This document shows, piece by piece, positions 1 to 8,887 of a stretch of DNA of 64,000 nucleotides. The notes under the pieces were generated by a model. It ran no database searches. It was not told the DNA's origin and was given only the letters and a program-made list of their open reading frames with translations. The position numbers and the translations under genes were made by a program. Position 1 is the first letter of the stretch. Each line of letters starts with the position of its first letter. The stretch covers positions 124,001 through 188,000 of the forward strand of contig JABHSQ010000005.1 in NCBI GenBank assembly GCA_018669795.1, written 5' to 3'. This DNA is from Flavobacteriaceae bacterium. GTDB lineage: Bacteria; Bacteroidota; Bacteroidia; Flavobacteriales; Flavobacteriaceae.

Positions 1-807
1 TTCATCTTCTTCCAAATCATTGATTAAAGTGTCATAAAGCGTTACTCTTTTTTCACTTCCAAAACCTGAAAAATAAGCATTTGCTTTTGTGCTTCTTTTA
101 GAGCCATCTATCACAAATATCTTATCCAACGTGAAACCAACTTGTTGAGCATAATTTTCAATTTTTGTTTTTAATGTTCCTTCCTCAAGAGGTGTTTGTT
201 TATTAAAAAGTGGTACAATTAACCTTGCATAAAACATATTCATAAAAAAAGCAAACGCAGCGACCATTCCCCAAGCATATAACCAGAAATTACTTCCAGT
301 AGATTCATAAAACCAAATAATAATTGAAAGGATTAAACCTCCTAATAGTGAAGATATCAGCCATCCTTTAGCTTTATCCAGAAAAAATGTTTTTATAGTA
401 GTTTTATTAAATTCAAATCTTTCTTCGATCACAAAAGTGTGAAAATAACTAAATGGGGTGCTTAAAATATCACTTGTAAGCATAATACTTCCAAAAAATA
501 TAAGTGCAACAATAATATTGTTATCTGAAAAAGTGCGTGCCCATTTATCTACAAAAGCAAAGCCATCTAAAAAGAAAAAAGCCAAAGTAGCAACTAAGGA
601 TACTAATGAAGTGATCGAACCAAACCGAGCATTAACTTTTTTATAAGCCTGTGATTTTTGATATTCTTTATGATCATAGACATCCTTTAATTCAACTGGA
701 ATGAGATCGTTATAATGACTGGAATTTAAAGTATCTAAGATTTTATCAATAATGAAACTTAGTATCAATATAGCTATGATAATATAAAATAGGGTAGTGG
801 CTGTCAT
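1..807 (-). CDS. Ste24/HtpX-like M48 metalloprotease, 3' end outside window
   Basis: The first 269 codons are present; the gene runs off the left edge, so the catalytic HExxH is not visible. The start ATG is at 807. The residues seen match the N-terminal domain of CAAX prenyl protease 1 (peptidase family M48A): several hydrophobic segments, the segment FSYFHTFVIEERF followed by FNKTT and FFLDKAKG, and near the window edge KRSTKANAYFSGFG, which in this family comes shortly before the metal site. Such proteins are integral membrane zinc proteases; in bacteria without prenylated CAAX proteins they are thought to act in membrane protein quality control. It lies 47 bp beyond the stop of the SpoU methyltransferase gene on the same strand. 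Identification is firm; the enzymatic state cannot be judged. Confidence 0.85.
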   Translation of the reverse strand, partial: MTATTLFYIIIAILILSFIIDKILDTLNSSHYNDLIPVELKDVYDHKEYQKSQAYKKVNARFGSITSLVSLVATLAFFFLDGFAFVDKWARTFSDNNIIVALIFFGSIMLTSDILSTPFSYFHTFVIEERFEFNKTTIKTFFLDKAKGWLISSLLGGLILSIIIWFYESTGSNFWLYAWGMVAAFAFFMNMFYARLIVPLFNKQTPLEEGTLKTKIENYAQQVGFTLDKIFVIDGSKRSTKANAYFSGFGSEKRVTLYDTLINDLEEDE

Positions 808-854
808 TTTATTTTTCTATTTTTTAAAAGTGTAAATTGAGTTTAATAGGTTCT

Positions 855-1655
855 TTAATTAAAATTTCGTTGTTTTTTTACTTCAAATAAAAGAATTCCA
901 GCTGCCACAGAAACGTTCATGGAATCAATTTCACCTTGCATAGGGATGTGTATGTTTTTTTTACTTTCATCTCTCCATTGACTCGATAATCCAGTAGATT
1001 CTGTTCCAACAACTATCGCAGTGCTTTCTTTGAAATTACATGTATAATAAACATCGGATTCTTGTAAAATCGCACTGTAAATGGAAATATTTTTATTTTT
1101 TAAAAATGTGATGATCTCTGAAGTATTCCCTAGGGCTATCGTATTGGTAAAAACACATCCAATACTACTTCTAATTATATTTGGATTGTATAAATCTGTT
1201 TTTGGATTTGCAATGATTACGGCATCTACATTTGCAGCATCAGCAGTTCTTAATATTGCACCAATATTACCAGGTTTTTCTGGAGCTTCAGCAACTAAAA
1301 TCAATTGATTGTGATCTTTTAACTTTAAATTGCTTAAAGCTAAATCTTTAGATTCAGAAATTGCAATGATTCCTTCTGTAGAAGTTCTATAAGCAATTTT
1401 TTTATAGACCTCAATAGAGATTTTAATAAGATTATTAACGTCTGTATTTAAGAAGTTTGATACGTCGTTTTCTGAAATGATATCAGAACAAAAAAGCAAG
1501 GTATTGATTTTGTAACCACCCTTTAAAGCTAATTTTATTTCGCGTTTTCCCTCAATAATAAATAAGCTGCTTTTCTTTCGCTCCTTTGCTTTCTCTTGAA
1601 GCAGCAATACTTTTTTTATAAGTGGGTTTTGAAAGCTTGAAATGTTTTTTAACAT
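855..1655 (-). CDS. SpoU/TrmH-family RNA 2'-O-methyltransferase
   Basis: A 266-residue protein with an N-terminal substrate-binding part (about 1-100) and a C-terminal SPOUT methyltransferase domain. The three SpoU motifs are visible: PGNIGAILRTADAA (motif 1), VVGTESTGLS (motif 2) and IPMQGEIDSMNVSVAAG (motif 3). It is expected to methylate a 2'-OH in rRNA or tRNA using S-adenosylmethionine; the exact target (RlmB-like or TsnR-like) cannot be told from sequence. It is a single gene, with a possible promoter (TATATTTG) only 4 nt before the ATG. The 256-bp interval upstream (1656-1911) holds no gene that I can support; the sequence TGATACTGGA or a near match occurs there twice. Confidence 0.88.
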   Translation of the reverse strand: MLKNISSFQNPLIKKVLLLQEKAKERKKSSLFIIEGKREIKLALKGGYKINTLLFCSDIISENDVSNFLNTDVNNLIKISIEVYKKIAYRTSTEGIIAISESKDLALSNLKLKDHNQLILVAEAPEKPGNIGAILRTADAANVDAVIIANPKTDLYNPNIIRSSIGCVFTNTIALGNTSEIITFLKNKNISIYSAILQESDVYYTCNFKESTAIVVGTESTGLSSQWRDESKKNIHIPMQGEIDSMNVSVAAGILLFEVKKQRNFN

Positions 1656-1659
1656 AACA

Positions 1660-1667
1660 CAAATATA
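1660..1667 (-). promoter_or_regulatory. -7 promoter element for the SpoU methyltransferase gene
   Basis: TATATTTG on the minus strand fits the Bacteroidota -7 consensus TAnnTTTG. Its last G is 4 nt from the ATG at 1655, so transcription would start at or next to the start codon (leaderless). No clear TTG -33 element was found at the usual distance. Confidence 0.5.
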
Positions 1668-1911
1668 ACCTTTTTAGAGATTGACTAAGTCTTATTAAAT
1701 GGAGAGAATTTATACATTCTTAAGTCTGTAAATTATTGCGATAAAAAATAAGAATTACGATATATAAATTTTTAGACAGGAGTAAAGTGATTTAAAAAAG
1801 GCAATTGGATACTGGAATTACCTCTTTTAGTATTCAAAGTTAAACACAGGAATATATTTTATAACAAATTGATACTGGAGGAAATTCAAGAATAAAGAAA
1901 GTGTTTAAGAA

Positions 1912-3342
1912 TTAATTTGTATTTTTTTGCTTGATAATTTTTGTGCTTTTCCCCACTTTTATTTCTCTATTCAAAAATAAAATTTCAAAACCTATTAAAA
2001 ATCTCCAGCGTGATTGTTTTATGGTTGCAATTTGATTTATTAAAACATCAGGGAAAATATTTTCATCATTTGAATTTAAAAAATCAGACTTTCCATAAGT
2101 ATACACAGTACCTAAAATAAAATTCACTCTTTTGTAACCGAAGTTAACACCTAAGCCGTAGTGATAAAAATCAGTGCCCGTATTAAATCTATTTTCTGAT
2201 TTATTTGCTAATTCTATGATGGATGTTTCAATATCGAAAGGAGAAAAATCGGTTGAAAAACTACTATAGGCACTAATGGTTGGATTTATATATATCTCTG
2301 CTCCAATACCAAAATTAACAATAGAACTTAACTTTTCTTGTAATTTATACCGATAAACCTCTTCCCCTATTGTACTTTCTAAAGTTGGTATGTCAAGCCT
2401 GTCATAGTTGTCAACTGCAGAGTTCCAACTAATGTTTAAATGTAAATTGTTCTTTTTAAATGGAATACCAGCACCTAAAGAAATACCCATAGGAAATATT
2501 CTTTTAGCATTAATATCATCTAAATTATTTAGGGAAAATATATCAATTTCATTGTTGGAACCAGAAAGTACTTCTTCATTATAAAAAGAACCTTCACTAT
2601 ATACTTCTAAATATGGCAAATCAATGTTTAATCCAAATTCTATTGATTTAAAAACCCAAGCTGCGCCAATTTTTAAAAATGCACCATATGATTTTTGATC
2701 AAAACTAACTTTATATGAATGATTCGTTATCTGATCTAAATCATTAATTGAAGTGAATTGGTCTTTATTTTCCGCTGAATAATTATAATAGGAAGCAAAT
2801 AATGAAGCGCCTAAACTAAAATTAGAAGTAATTGATTTGGCCCACGAAAGACCAAACCAATTTTCTCTTAATTGATAATTTAAATTTGTGCTAGCAAAAT
2901 ATTTTGCTATTCCAGGCAGTTCATTGGTGAATTCATTATCAACGATATCAGTATTAAAACTGAGATCGACTTCGTATCTATTTCTTGAAATTAATGCGTA
3001 AGCAAATTGGTGATTTTTCAAGAATTTTACTTTAAATGTCCCAGAAACCATACTTGGTAACCCTTTAAAATTTGAACTTGAAAGATCGGTTTTATCAAAC
3101 AAATAATTTTCAATTTTAATATCGATAAATTCGTATATTTTAGCATTTATAGCAAAAACAGGATCTTCTATTAAAGCTAGTCTTGCCGGATTATAATAGG
3201 TTGCACCTAAATCGTCAACACTACCAGTAACATTACCATTTAATAATATAGACCTATTTCCAAAATTCTCATACTTATAGTTAGTTTGAGACTTTACTTG
3301 AATTATAAAACAAAAAATTAATAAAAATAATGAATATTTCAT
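1912..3342 (-). CDS. FadL/OmpP1-like outer-membrane transport protein
   Basis: A 476-residue protein with a signal peptide (about 1-18, ending VKSQ), then the motif GATYYNPA near residue 46, typical of the N-terminal hatch of the FadL/TodX family of hydrophobic-compound porins. The rest alternates short beta-like hydrophobic and polar stretches with many aromatic residues, as in a beta-barrel. FadL proteins pass fatty acids or other hydrophobic molecules across the outer membrane; the substrate here is unknown. It starts 11 bp after the stop of the amidohydrolase at 3354-4658, so the two are probably co-transcribed. Confidence 0.75.
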   Translation of the reverse strand: MKYSLFLLIFCFIIQVKSQTNYKYENFGNRSILLNGNVTGSVDDLGATYYNPARLALIEDPVFAINAKIYEFIDIKIENYLFDKTDLSSSNFKGLPSMVSGTFKVKFLKNHQFAYALISRNRYEVDLSFNTDIVDNEFTNELPGIAKYFASTNLNYQLRENWFGLSWAKSITSNFSLGASLFASYYNYSAENKDQFTSINDLDQITNHSYKVSFDQKSYGAFLKIGAAWVFKSIEFGLNIDLPYLEVYSEGSFYNEEVLSGSNNEIDIFSLNNLDDINAKRIFPMGISLGAGIPFKKNNLHLNISWNSAVDNYDRLDIPTLESTIGEEVYRYKLQEKLSSIVNFGIGAEIYINPTISAYSSFSTDFSPFDIETSIIELANKSENRFNTGTDFYHYGLGVNFGYKRVNFILGTVYTYGKSDFLNSNDENIFPDVLINQIATIKQSRWRFLIGFEILFLNREIKVGKSTKIIKQKNTN

Positions 3343-3353
3343 TTCATTTAAAA

Positions 3354-4658
3354 TTAGTTATTACTATATTTTTCAGAATATCGTTTCCAAAGTTTAGTTT
3401 GATGAGTTTCTAGAGATATTTCTCTGCCATCAATAAAAGCCTGGCTTAAAATGTTAGTACGCATATCTAAAGCATCTCCCTTACAAATAAATAAAGTAGC
3501 ACTTTTACCAATTTCCAATGTACCATAATTTGCATCAATACCTAAAATTTTAGCTGGATTTTCTGTGATTAATTGTAACGCCTTTTCTTTACTTAAACCT
3601 TGCGCAGCAACTTGACCTGCATAAAAGGGTAAGTTTCTAGTATTCATTCCTTCCATTTGCCCACTTGTTTGTAAAGCTACTAAAATTCCTTCATCTACTA
3701 ATAATTTCGCTAACTTATATGGTAAATCATAATCTTCATCATCTCTTTCAGGGGTACTATGAACCCTTTGAATTAAAACGGAGATATCATTCTTTTTGAG
3801 GAAATCACTAATTTTATAAGCTTCATAAGCTCCTACCACAACAACATTGTATATCCCATTATTTTTAAGAATAGTCACCGCATCAATCATTTCTTTTTCT
3901 CCCTGGGCGTGCACAAACATTTTTTGATGACCATTAAATAAACCTTGCATTGCTTTAAAAGCTTCGTTAATTTTTTTAGGAGTTGACTTTCCATAGGTTT
4001 TACTATTTAAAATAAAGCTCTTTATGTTTTCAATTTCTTCTTGGTAATTTTTGTTTGCCTTATATGCACTAGATTCTCCTAACCACCATCTGCCTCGAGC
4101 ATAACTATTTGGCCAATTTATATGAACCCCATCATCTTCTTTAACTACTGCATCTTCCCAGTTCCAAGCATCTAATTGTACAATTGAAGAAGTACCAGAA
4201 ATAGTGCCACCTCTAGGAGTAATTTGTGCTATCAATACACCATTTGGTCGCAATGATTCAACCACTTTGCTTTCTGCATTATAAGCAATTAAAGACCTTA
4301 CATTAGGTATAAATTCACCTAACTCATCTTCATCTCTAGTGGGTCTAACAGCATCAATTTCCACGATGCCTAATGTTGTATTAGGAGCTATAAAACCTGG
4401 ATATACATGTTTTCCAGTAGCATCGATAATAGTTCCTTTCAAAGCTATTTTTGAAATAGTAGCATCAGCAACAGCTATTAATATACCATTTTCAAATGTG
4501 ATGATACTGTTTTTTATAATGGTGCCATTACCTATATGAGCAGTTGCTCCAGATATAGTGATGGTTTCATTTTGAATAGGAGCAGGTGTTTGTTGTGCAA
4601 AAACAACCAAATTAAAGCTCATGATTACTAGTGAAATTATATTTTTAAATGCTTTCAT
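3354..4658 (-). CDS. Secreted amidohydrolase-family protein with degenerate metal site
   Basis: A 434-residue protein with a signal peptide (MKAFKN... to VVFAQ, about 1-22) and an imidazolonepropionase-like amidohydrolase fold: an N-terminal beta-sandwich ending IIDATGKHVYPGF and a C-terminal ALQLITENPAKILGI...GTLEIGKSATLFI. In active members the strand-1 motif is FIDAHTH; here it is FIAPNTT, so the HxH metal ligands are missing. That suggests either altered chemistry or a non-catalytic partner. It follows the larger amidohydrolase (4684-7644) after a 25-bp gap and precedes the FadL-like porin, suggesting one periplasmic unit. The substrate is unknown. Confidence 0.8.
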   Translation of the reverse strand: MKAFKNIISLVIMSFNLVVFAQQTPAPIQNETITISGATAHIGNGTIIKNSIITFENGILIAVADATISKIALKGTIIDATGKHVYPGFIAPNTTLGIVEIDAVRPTRDEDELGEFIPNVRSLIAYNAESKVVESLRPNGVLIAQITPRGGTISGTSSIVQLDAWNWEDAVVKEDDGVHINWPNSYARGRWWLGESSAYKANKNYQEEIENIKSFILNSKTYGKSTPKKINEAFKAMQGLFNGHQKMFVHAQGEKEMIDAVTILKNNGIYNVVVVGAYEAYKISDFLKKNDISVLIQRVHSTPERDDEDYDLPYKLAKLLVDEGILVALQTSGQMEGMNTRNLPFYAGQVAAQGLSKEKALQLITENPAKILGIDANYGTLEIGKSATLFICKGDALDMRTNILSQAFIDGREISLETHQTKLWKRYSEKYSNN

Positions 4659-4683
4659 AATGGAATGATTTTTTTAATTTGAA

Positions 4684-7644
4684 TTATAAACTTTCACATG
4701 TTAAATGTCTCTTTTTTCTCTTAATAGGAGTTTTCTTTTTTTCTCCACTATCTTTCTCATTTCGCATTAAGTTAACAAGTTTGTTTTTTTCTTCCTGAAT
4801 TGCTTTACGTTGAAGTTTGTCTGTTTCCATATCAAAGTAAACAGCTCCTTCAATTAATGTCTTTTCAGCTTTTGCGTATACTGATAAGGGATGATCACTC
4901 CATAATACCAAATCTGCATCCTTACCCACTTTTACGCTTCCTACTTTATCATCTAAGTGTAATAGTTTTGCCGGATTTAAAGTGACCATTTTCCAAGCCT
5001 CTTCTTCAGACATCCCACCATATTTAACAGATTTTGCTGCTTCTTGGTTTAATCTTCTGGACATTTCTGCATTGTCACTATTAATAGCTACGGTAACTCC
5101 TGCATTGGCCATAATTGTCGCGTTATAAGGTATAGCATCTTTTACTTCATATTTATAAGCCCACCAATCACTAAAAGTTGATCCACCAACTCCGTGTTCT
5201 TTCATTTTGTCAGCTACTTTATACCCTTCTAATATGTGTGTAAATGTGTTAATTCTAAAATCGAAACGCTCTGCAACTTTCATTAACATATTGATTTCAC
5301 TTTGCACGTATGAATGACAAGAAATAAATCGTTCCTTATTTAAAATCTCTACTAAAACTTCCATTTCTTCATCATAACGGTAGGCATTTCCACTTTTCTT
5401 TTTAGCTTCATATTCTTGAGCTCTTGTAAAATAATTAATATATAATTGTTCTACTCCCATTCTAGTTTGTGGAAAACGACTGTAGCTTTGCCAATTGGAT
5501 TGTTTTACATTTTCACCCAATGCAAATTTTATAAACTTTGGAGCATCTTTATAAAGAAGCCCATCTGAATCAGATCCCCATCTAGGTTTTATAATAGCAG
5601 AACGACCTCCAATTGGATTTGCAGAACCGTGTAATATTTGTATGGTGGTAACTCCTCCAGCTAAATTACGATAGATATTTATATCCTCAGGATCTAAAAC
5701 ATCTTCTATGCTTACTTCAGCAGAAGAATTTTGACCTCCTTCATTGATGCTAAACGCTGCAATATGTGAATGCTCATCAATTACTCCAGAAGTTAAATGT
5801 TTTCCTGTTGCATCAACAGTTAGTGTATTCCCAGCAGATAAGTTAGATCCTATTTTTTCAATTTTACCATTTTTAACTAAAACATCCGTTTCCGTTAAAA
5901 TTCCATCCTCTTCATTGGTCCAAACCGTTGCGTTTTTAAAAAGAATGGTTTGTTGTTTTGGAAGCTCAGAAAAACCATAACCTACATTTGGATAGGTGAG
6001 AGGTACTATTTCAATTTCTTGTTCATCCTCTTTTTTATCTTCTTTTTTGTCTTTATTTTCTTCAGAAGCTTTTTGTTTTATGGCAGTAAAAGCAGTTTCT
6101 TTTCCACTTGGTGAAATTAATAATCCTGAGAAATTATCATTATTTTTTTCAATAAGAGCGGTAGAATTATAAATATCTGTAGTCTCTTTATTTGTAATCG
6201 TAAGAGTAAGCCAATTGTCTTTGTAATTTAATTTTGAAGCATATGCTACCGTGTCAACTTTTACTTTGGATTTTAATTTGTCTATTTTGCCAGAAATCGA
6301 AATTTCGAATTTTTTTTCAGCTGTTAAAATCGCATAATCTCCACGAATATCTTTTTGGTTTAAAGAATTAATCACGTTTTTATTTCCTTGAACCCAATTT
6401 TCATAAAGGATTGTTTCTTCTTCAAAAAGTTCGCCAGAGGTAATTAAAAAGTTAGCGTATCGTCCATTTTTTAAAGACCCTACTTTATCGCTTTGTCCAA
6501 GCATTGCTGCAGGTACCGTAGTTAAAGATTCTAATGCTTTGGTTTTGTCATAACCATATTTAATGGCTTTTTTTAGATTGGTATTGAATTCAGATACTTT
6601 TTTTAATTTAAAAGTAGTTAACGCAAATTCAATATTATTATCAGCCAATACTTTTAAATTAGTAGGTGCTTGATTCCAATCACGCATTTCTTCGATGGTC
6701 AGGTGCTTTAATGAATAAGGATCAGTAACATCATATGCTTCCGGGAAATTGATGGGAATAATATATTTTGCTTGAGTAGCTTTGATTCTTTCGATAGTTT
6801 CATACTCATTACCTCCACCAACAATGGTATAATTAAGATTGAATTGATCACTAATATCATCTGCATTAATGTCTTTTCTTTTATCTCCACTTTCAATAAA
6901 TGCGGGTAAGTTTTTACTTGCATTGAAAGCCTCCAATGATAAGTCTTTATTGGTTGCATTTCCTTCTGCATACCATTTAGCATCGTGTTGAAATTGTTTT
7001 AATAAAGCTATAGATCCCATATGTGAAGAAGGGTAGGATTGTCTACTTGCTTGCGATTTTTTAAAAGAAAAGTATTGACCGGAAATGTCATTGATGATTC
7101 TTCCTGAATTAGTACCCTCGTCATTTAAAGTTACTAAAACCCCCGTTCCTCTGGCAATCCCATCCATAATATGTGAGTTTACAACTCCAAACCCAGCTTT
7201 TCTTAATTCATCAGCTTTTTTACTAGTATACTTAAATTTGTCGATCGCTTTATTTTCGGGCATGATATGATCGTTCCAATAAAATCCCTCACGTTTAGAT
7301 TCATATTGAGGAGATCGTTCTCTATTTGTCTTTTCAGGTTTCAATATTCCAAAACCAGAATACGGATCGATAAAAGAAGGATAAATATGTTTTCCATTTA
7401 AATCGATAATAATAGTATTTTTAGGAATGGTCACTGATTTACCACTTGTTATAACTTTTCCATCTTGTATTAATAAGGTGCCGTTTTTTATTACTTCATT
7501 TGGAGTAATAAAAATTACTGCGTTGGTAAAAGCTGTATAGTTATTGTTTTCTTGTTTTAATCCAGTATTGGTTGGAAAATAATCTTGAGCAATTAAATTT
7601 ATTACACTTACTAATGTTAAGCATAGAAGGACTATTTTTTTCAT
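4684..7644 (-). CDS. Two-domain secreted amidohydrolase
   Basis: I start this at the ATG at 7644 (MKKIVLLC...), which begins a clear signal peptide ending about LIAQ; an upstream TTG at 7662 is less likely. The ~986-residue protein contains two amidohydrolase domains. In the first (about 25-480) the metal motif is FIDPYSGFG, lacking HxH. The second (about 570-960) keeps DEHSH, then AGGVTT, SCHSY, THILEG and AINSDNAE, the expected metal and substrate positions of imidazolonepropionase/dipeptidase-like enzymes. A lysine/glutamate-rich linker around residues 530-545 joins them. The C-terminus is very basic (KKKTPIKRKKRH). It is first in an apparent operon with a second amidohydrolase and a FadL-like porin. 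Substrate unknown. Confidence 0.82.
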   Translation of the reverse strand: MKKIVLLCLTLVSVINLIAQDYFPTNTGLKQENNNYTAFTNAVIFITPNEVIKNGTLLIQDGKVITSGKSVTIPKNTIIIDLNGKHIYPSFIDPYSGFGILKPEKTNRERSPQYESKREGFYWNDHIMPENKAIDKFKYTSKKADELRKAGFGVVNSHIMDGIARGTGVLVTLNDEGTNSGRIINDISGQYFSFKKSQASRQSYPSSHMGSIALLKQFQHDAKWYAEGNATNKDLSLEAFNASKNLPAFIESGDKRKDINADDISDQFNLNYTIVGGGNEYETIERIKATQAKYIIPINFPEAYDVTDPYSLKHLTIEEMRDWNQAPTNLKVLADNNIEFALTTFKLKKVSEFNTNLKKAIKYGYDKTKALESLTTVPAAMLGQSDKVGSLKNGRYANFLITSGELFEEETILYENWVQGNKNVINSLNQKDIRGDYAILTAEKKFEISISGKIDKLKSKVKVDTVAYASKLNYKDNWLTLTITNKETTDIYNSTALIEKNNDNFSGLLISPSGKETAFTAIKQKASEENKDKKEDKKEDEQEIEIVPLTYPNVGYGFSELPKQQTILFKNATVWTNEEDGILTETDVLVKNGKIEKIGSNLSAGNTLTVDATGKHLTSGVIDEHSHIAAFSINEGGQNSSAEVSIEDVLDPEDINIYRNLAGGVTTIQILHGSANPIGGRSAIIKPRWGSDSDGLLYKDAPKFIKFALGENVKQSNWQSYSRFPQTRMGVEQLYINYFTRAQEYEAKKKSGNAYRYDEEMEVLVEILNKERFISCHSYVQSEINMLMKVAERFDFRINTFTHILEGYKVADKMKEHGVGGSTFSDWWAYKYEVKDAIPYNATIMANAGVTVAINSDNAEMSRRLNQEAAKSVKYGGMSEEEAWKMVTLNPAKLLHLDDKVGSVKVGKDADLVLWSDHPLSVYAKAEKTLIEGAVYFDMETDKLQRKAIQEEKNKLVNLMRNEKDSGEKKKTPIKRKKRHLTCESL

Positions 7645-7729
7645 GAGTTTATTTATTAACAATAATTCTTAAAAATACAAATACTGTAGGATTAAAAATT
7701 AATATTCAGGATTTTAACACTATTAGAAT

Positions 7730-8797
7730 CTAAAATGGTTGGTCCTCGTAATAATTAATAATTAGAGCTACCATATAGCTATAACTTTTAATTCCGTTGG
7801 ATTGATTATTGGCTCTTAAAAATTGATCCCAAAATAATTTTGAAAACACTTCAAAGGGGTTTTCATAACTTTTCCAGAAATTGCGCATTTCTTTATAGCT
7901 TTTTAAAATTCCTGGATTAATGGTCGTCAATAATTCACGATAGGTATCTAAATCTCGCCTGGCGATTTCATTAACACAATAACGCAATGCAAAAATGTAA
8001 CCTGTATATTGAATAAAATCATCTTCATTATTTATAGTCGCAAGTGCTGCTATAAAATTTGCTTCATTCTCTGCGGCATAACCTAATTGATGTGCTTGTT
8101 CGTGACAACTTACCACAGGAAATTTATACAGTTTAATAAGACCATTTACTTGCGCTTCACCTGTAAAAGGATTGTAATAACCACTATAACCCATATATGT
8201 TAATCCCAAACTCCAAGTGCTTCTTTTTAAGCTTAAAGGATTATAATTAAGATTGGGATGTTTTTGAGAAAGGTTTTGATAGCCGTTTAGGGTCTTTTTA
8301 AATAATTGTTTATAATCGTAAGGAGATTCAATTTTTATGGTATCGTGAAACCCTAATTTTCGATGCATTTCATTCGACTTTTTAATCAATCGTTTAGTAG
8401 TAGAAATTAGTTCTTCAGTATTGTATTCGGTATCTAGAGAAAGGTTTTGATGCAATGGAATGCGATAATAATTCAATCCCCAAAGAAGATTAAATAGTAG
8501 GTACACAATTGATAAAGTTGAAAACACATCTAAAATAAAATTTTTAGTATCTGTTTTTATTCGTTTTATGTTTTTAAAAATCCATCTAATCAATAATAAT
8601 ATCAAAAAGAAATAAAAAATATCACCTATTGAAAAAGGAATCCACCCAAAAACATACCTATAAATTTTTGAAATAACAGGAAATATTCCGGTACTATAAA
8701 AAGATTCTATAAATTCAGGGACATGTTTTAAAAGTTGCAAAGCTAAAATCTGAATAGGTAGTAGAACTACTAAAATTAGTTTTGTCTTTTTTTGCAT
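7730..8797 (-). CDS. DUF3810 membrane protein with HExxH zincin-like motif
   Basis: A 355-residue protein with three or so N-terminal transmembrane segments (within the first ~110 residues) and a soluble C-terminal part containing CHEQAHQLGYAAENEANF. HEQAH plus a downstream glutamate (ENEANF) is the pattern of gluzincin-type metallopeptidases, so a membrane-anchored protease is plausible, although DUF3810 has no defined function that I know of. The gene diverges from the pepD gene at 8888. A -7 element TAAGTTTG ends 4 nt before the ATG. Confidence 0.8.
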   Translation of the reverse strand: MQKKTKLILVVLLPIQILALQLLKHVPEFIESFYSTGIFPVISKIYRYVFGWIPFSIGDIFYFFLILLLIRWIFKNIKRIKTDTKNFILDVFSTLSIVYLLFNLLWGLNYYRIPLHQNLSLDTEYNTEELISTTKRLIKKSNEMHRKLGFHDTIKIESPYDYKQLFKKTLNGYQNLSQKHPNLNYNPLSLKRSTWSLGLTYMGYSGYYNPFTGEAQVNGLIKLYKFPVVSCHEQAHQLGYAAENEANFIAALATINNEDDFIQYTGYIFALRYCVNEIARRDLDTYRELLTTINPGILKSYKEMRNFWKSYENPFEVFSKLFWDQFLRANNQSNGIKSYSYMVALIINYYEDQPF

Positions 8798-8801
8798 AAA
8801 T

Positions 8802-8809
8802 CAAACTTA
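8802..8809 (-). promoter_or_regulatory. -7 promoter element for the DUF3810 gene
   Basis: TAAGTTTG on the minus strand matches TAnnTTTG. Only 4 nt separate it from the ATG at 8797, which implies a leaderless or nearly leaderless transcript. No good -33 box is visible. Confidence 0.5.
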
Positions 8810-8851
8810 CAAATAATTCTTTTTATAATTTTTACTCGTGGAAGTAAATTG

Positions 8852-8859
8852 TAATTTTG
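8852..8859 (+). promoter_or_regulatory. -7 promoter element that fixes the pepD start
   Basis: TAATTTTG matches the consensus TAnnTTTG. Transcription would begin near 8863, which is inside the longest possible reading frame (ATG at 8861) but 24 or so bases before the ATG at 8888. This favours 8888 as the true start. Confidence 0.5.
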
Positions 8860-8887
8860 TATGAATATTTTAAATAAACCTTATACT

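Noticed and set aside
1668-1911. Direct repeat TGATACTGGA-like pair as a regulatory element
   Set aside because: Only two short imperfect copies about 60 bp apart, not near a promoter of the flanking genes; likely chance.
8861-8887. N-terminal extension of PepD starting at ATG 8861
   Set aside because: The -7 box at 8852-8859 would start transcription within this extension, and the family start matches 8888.
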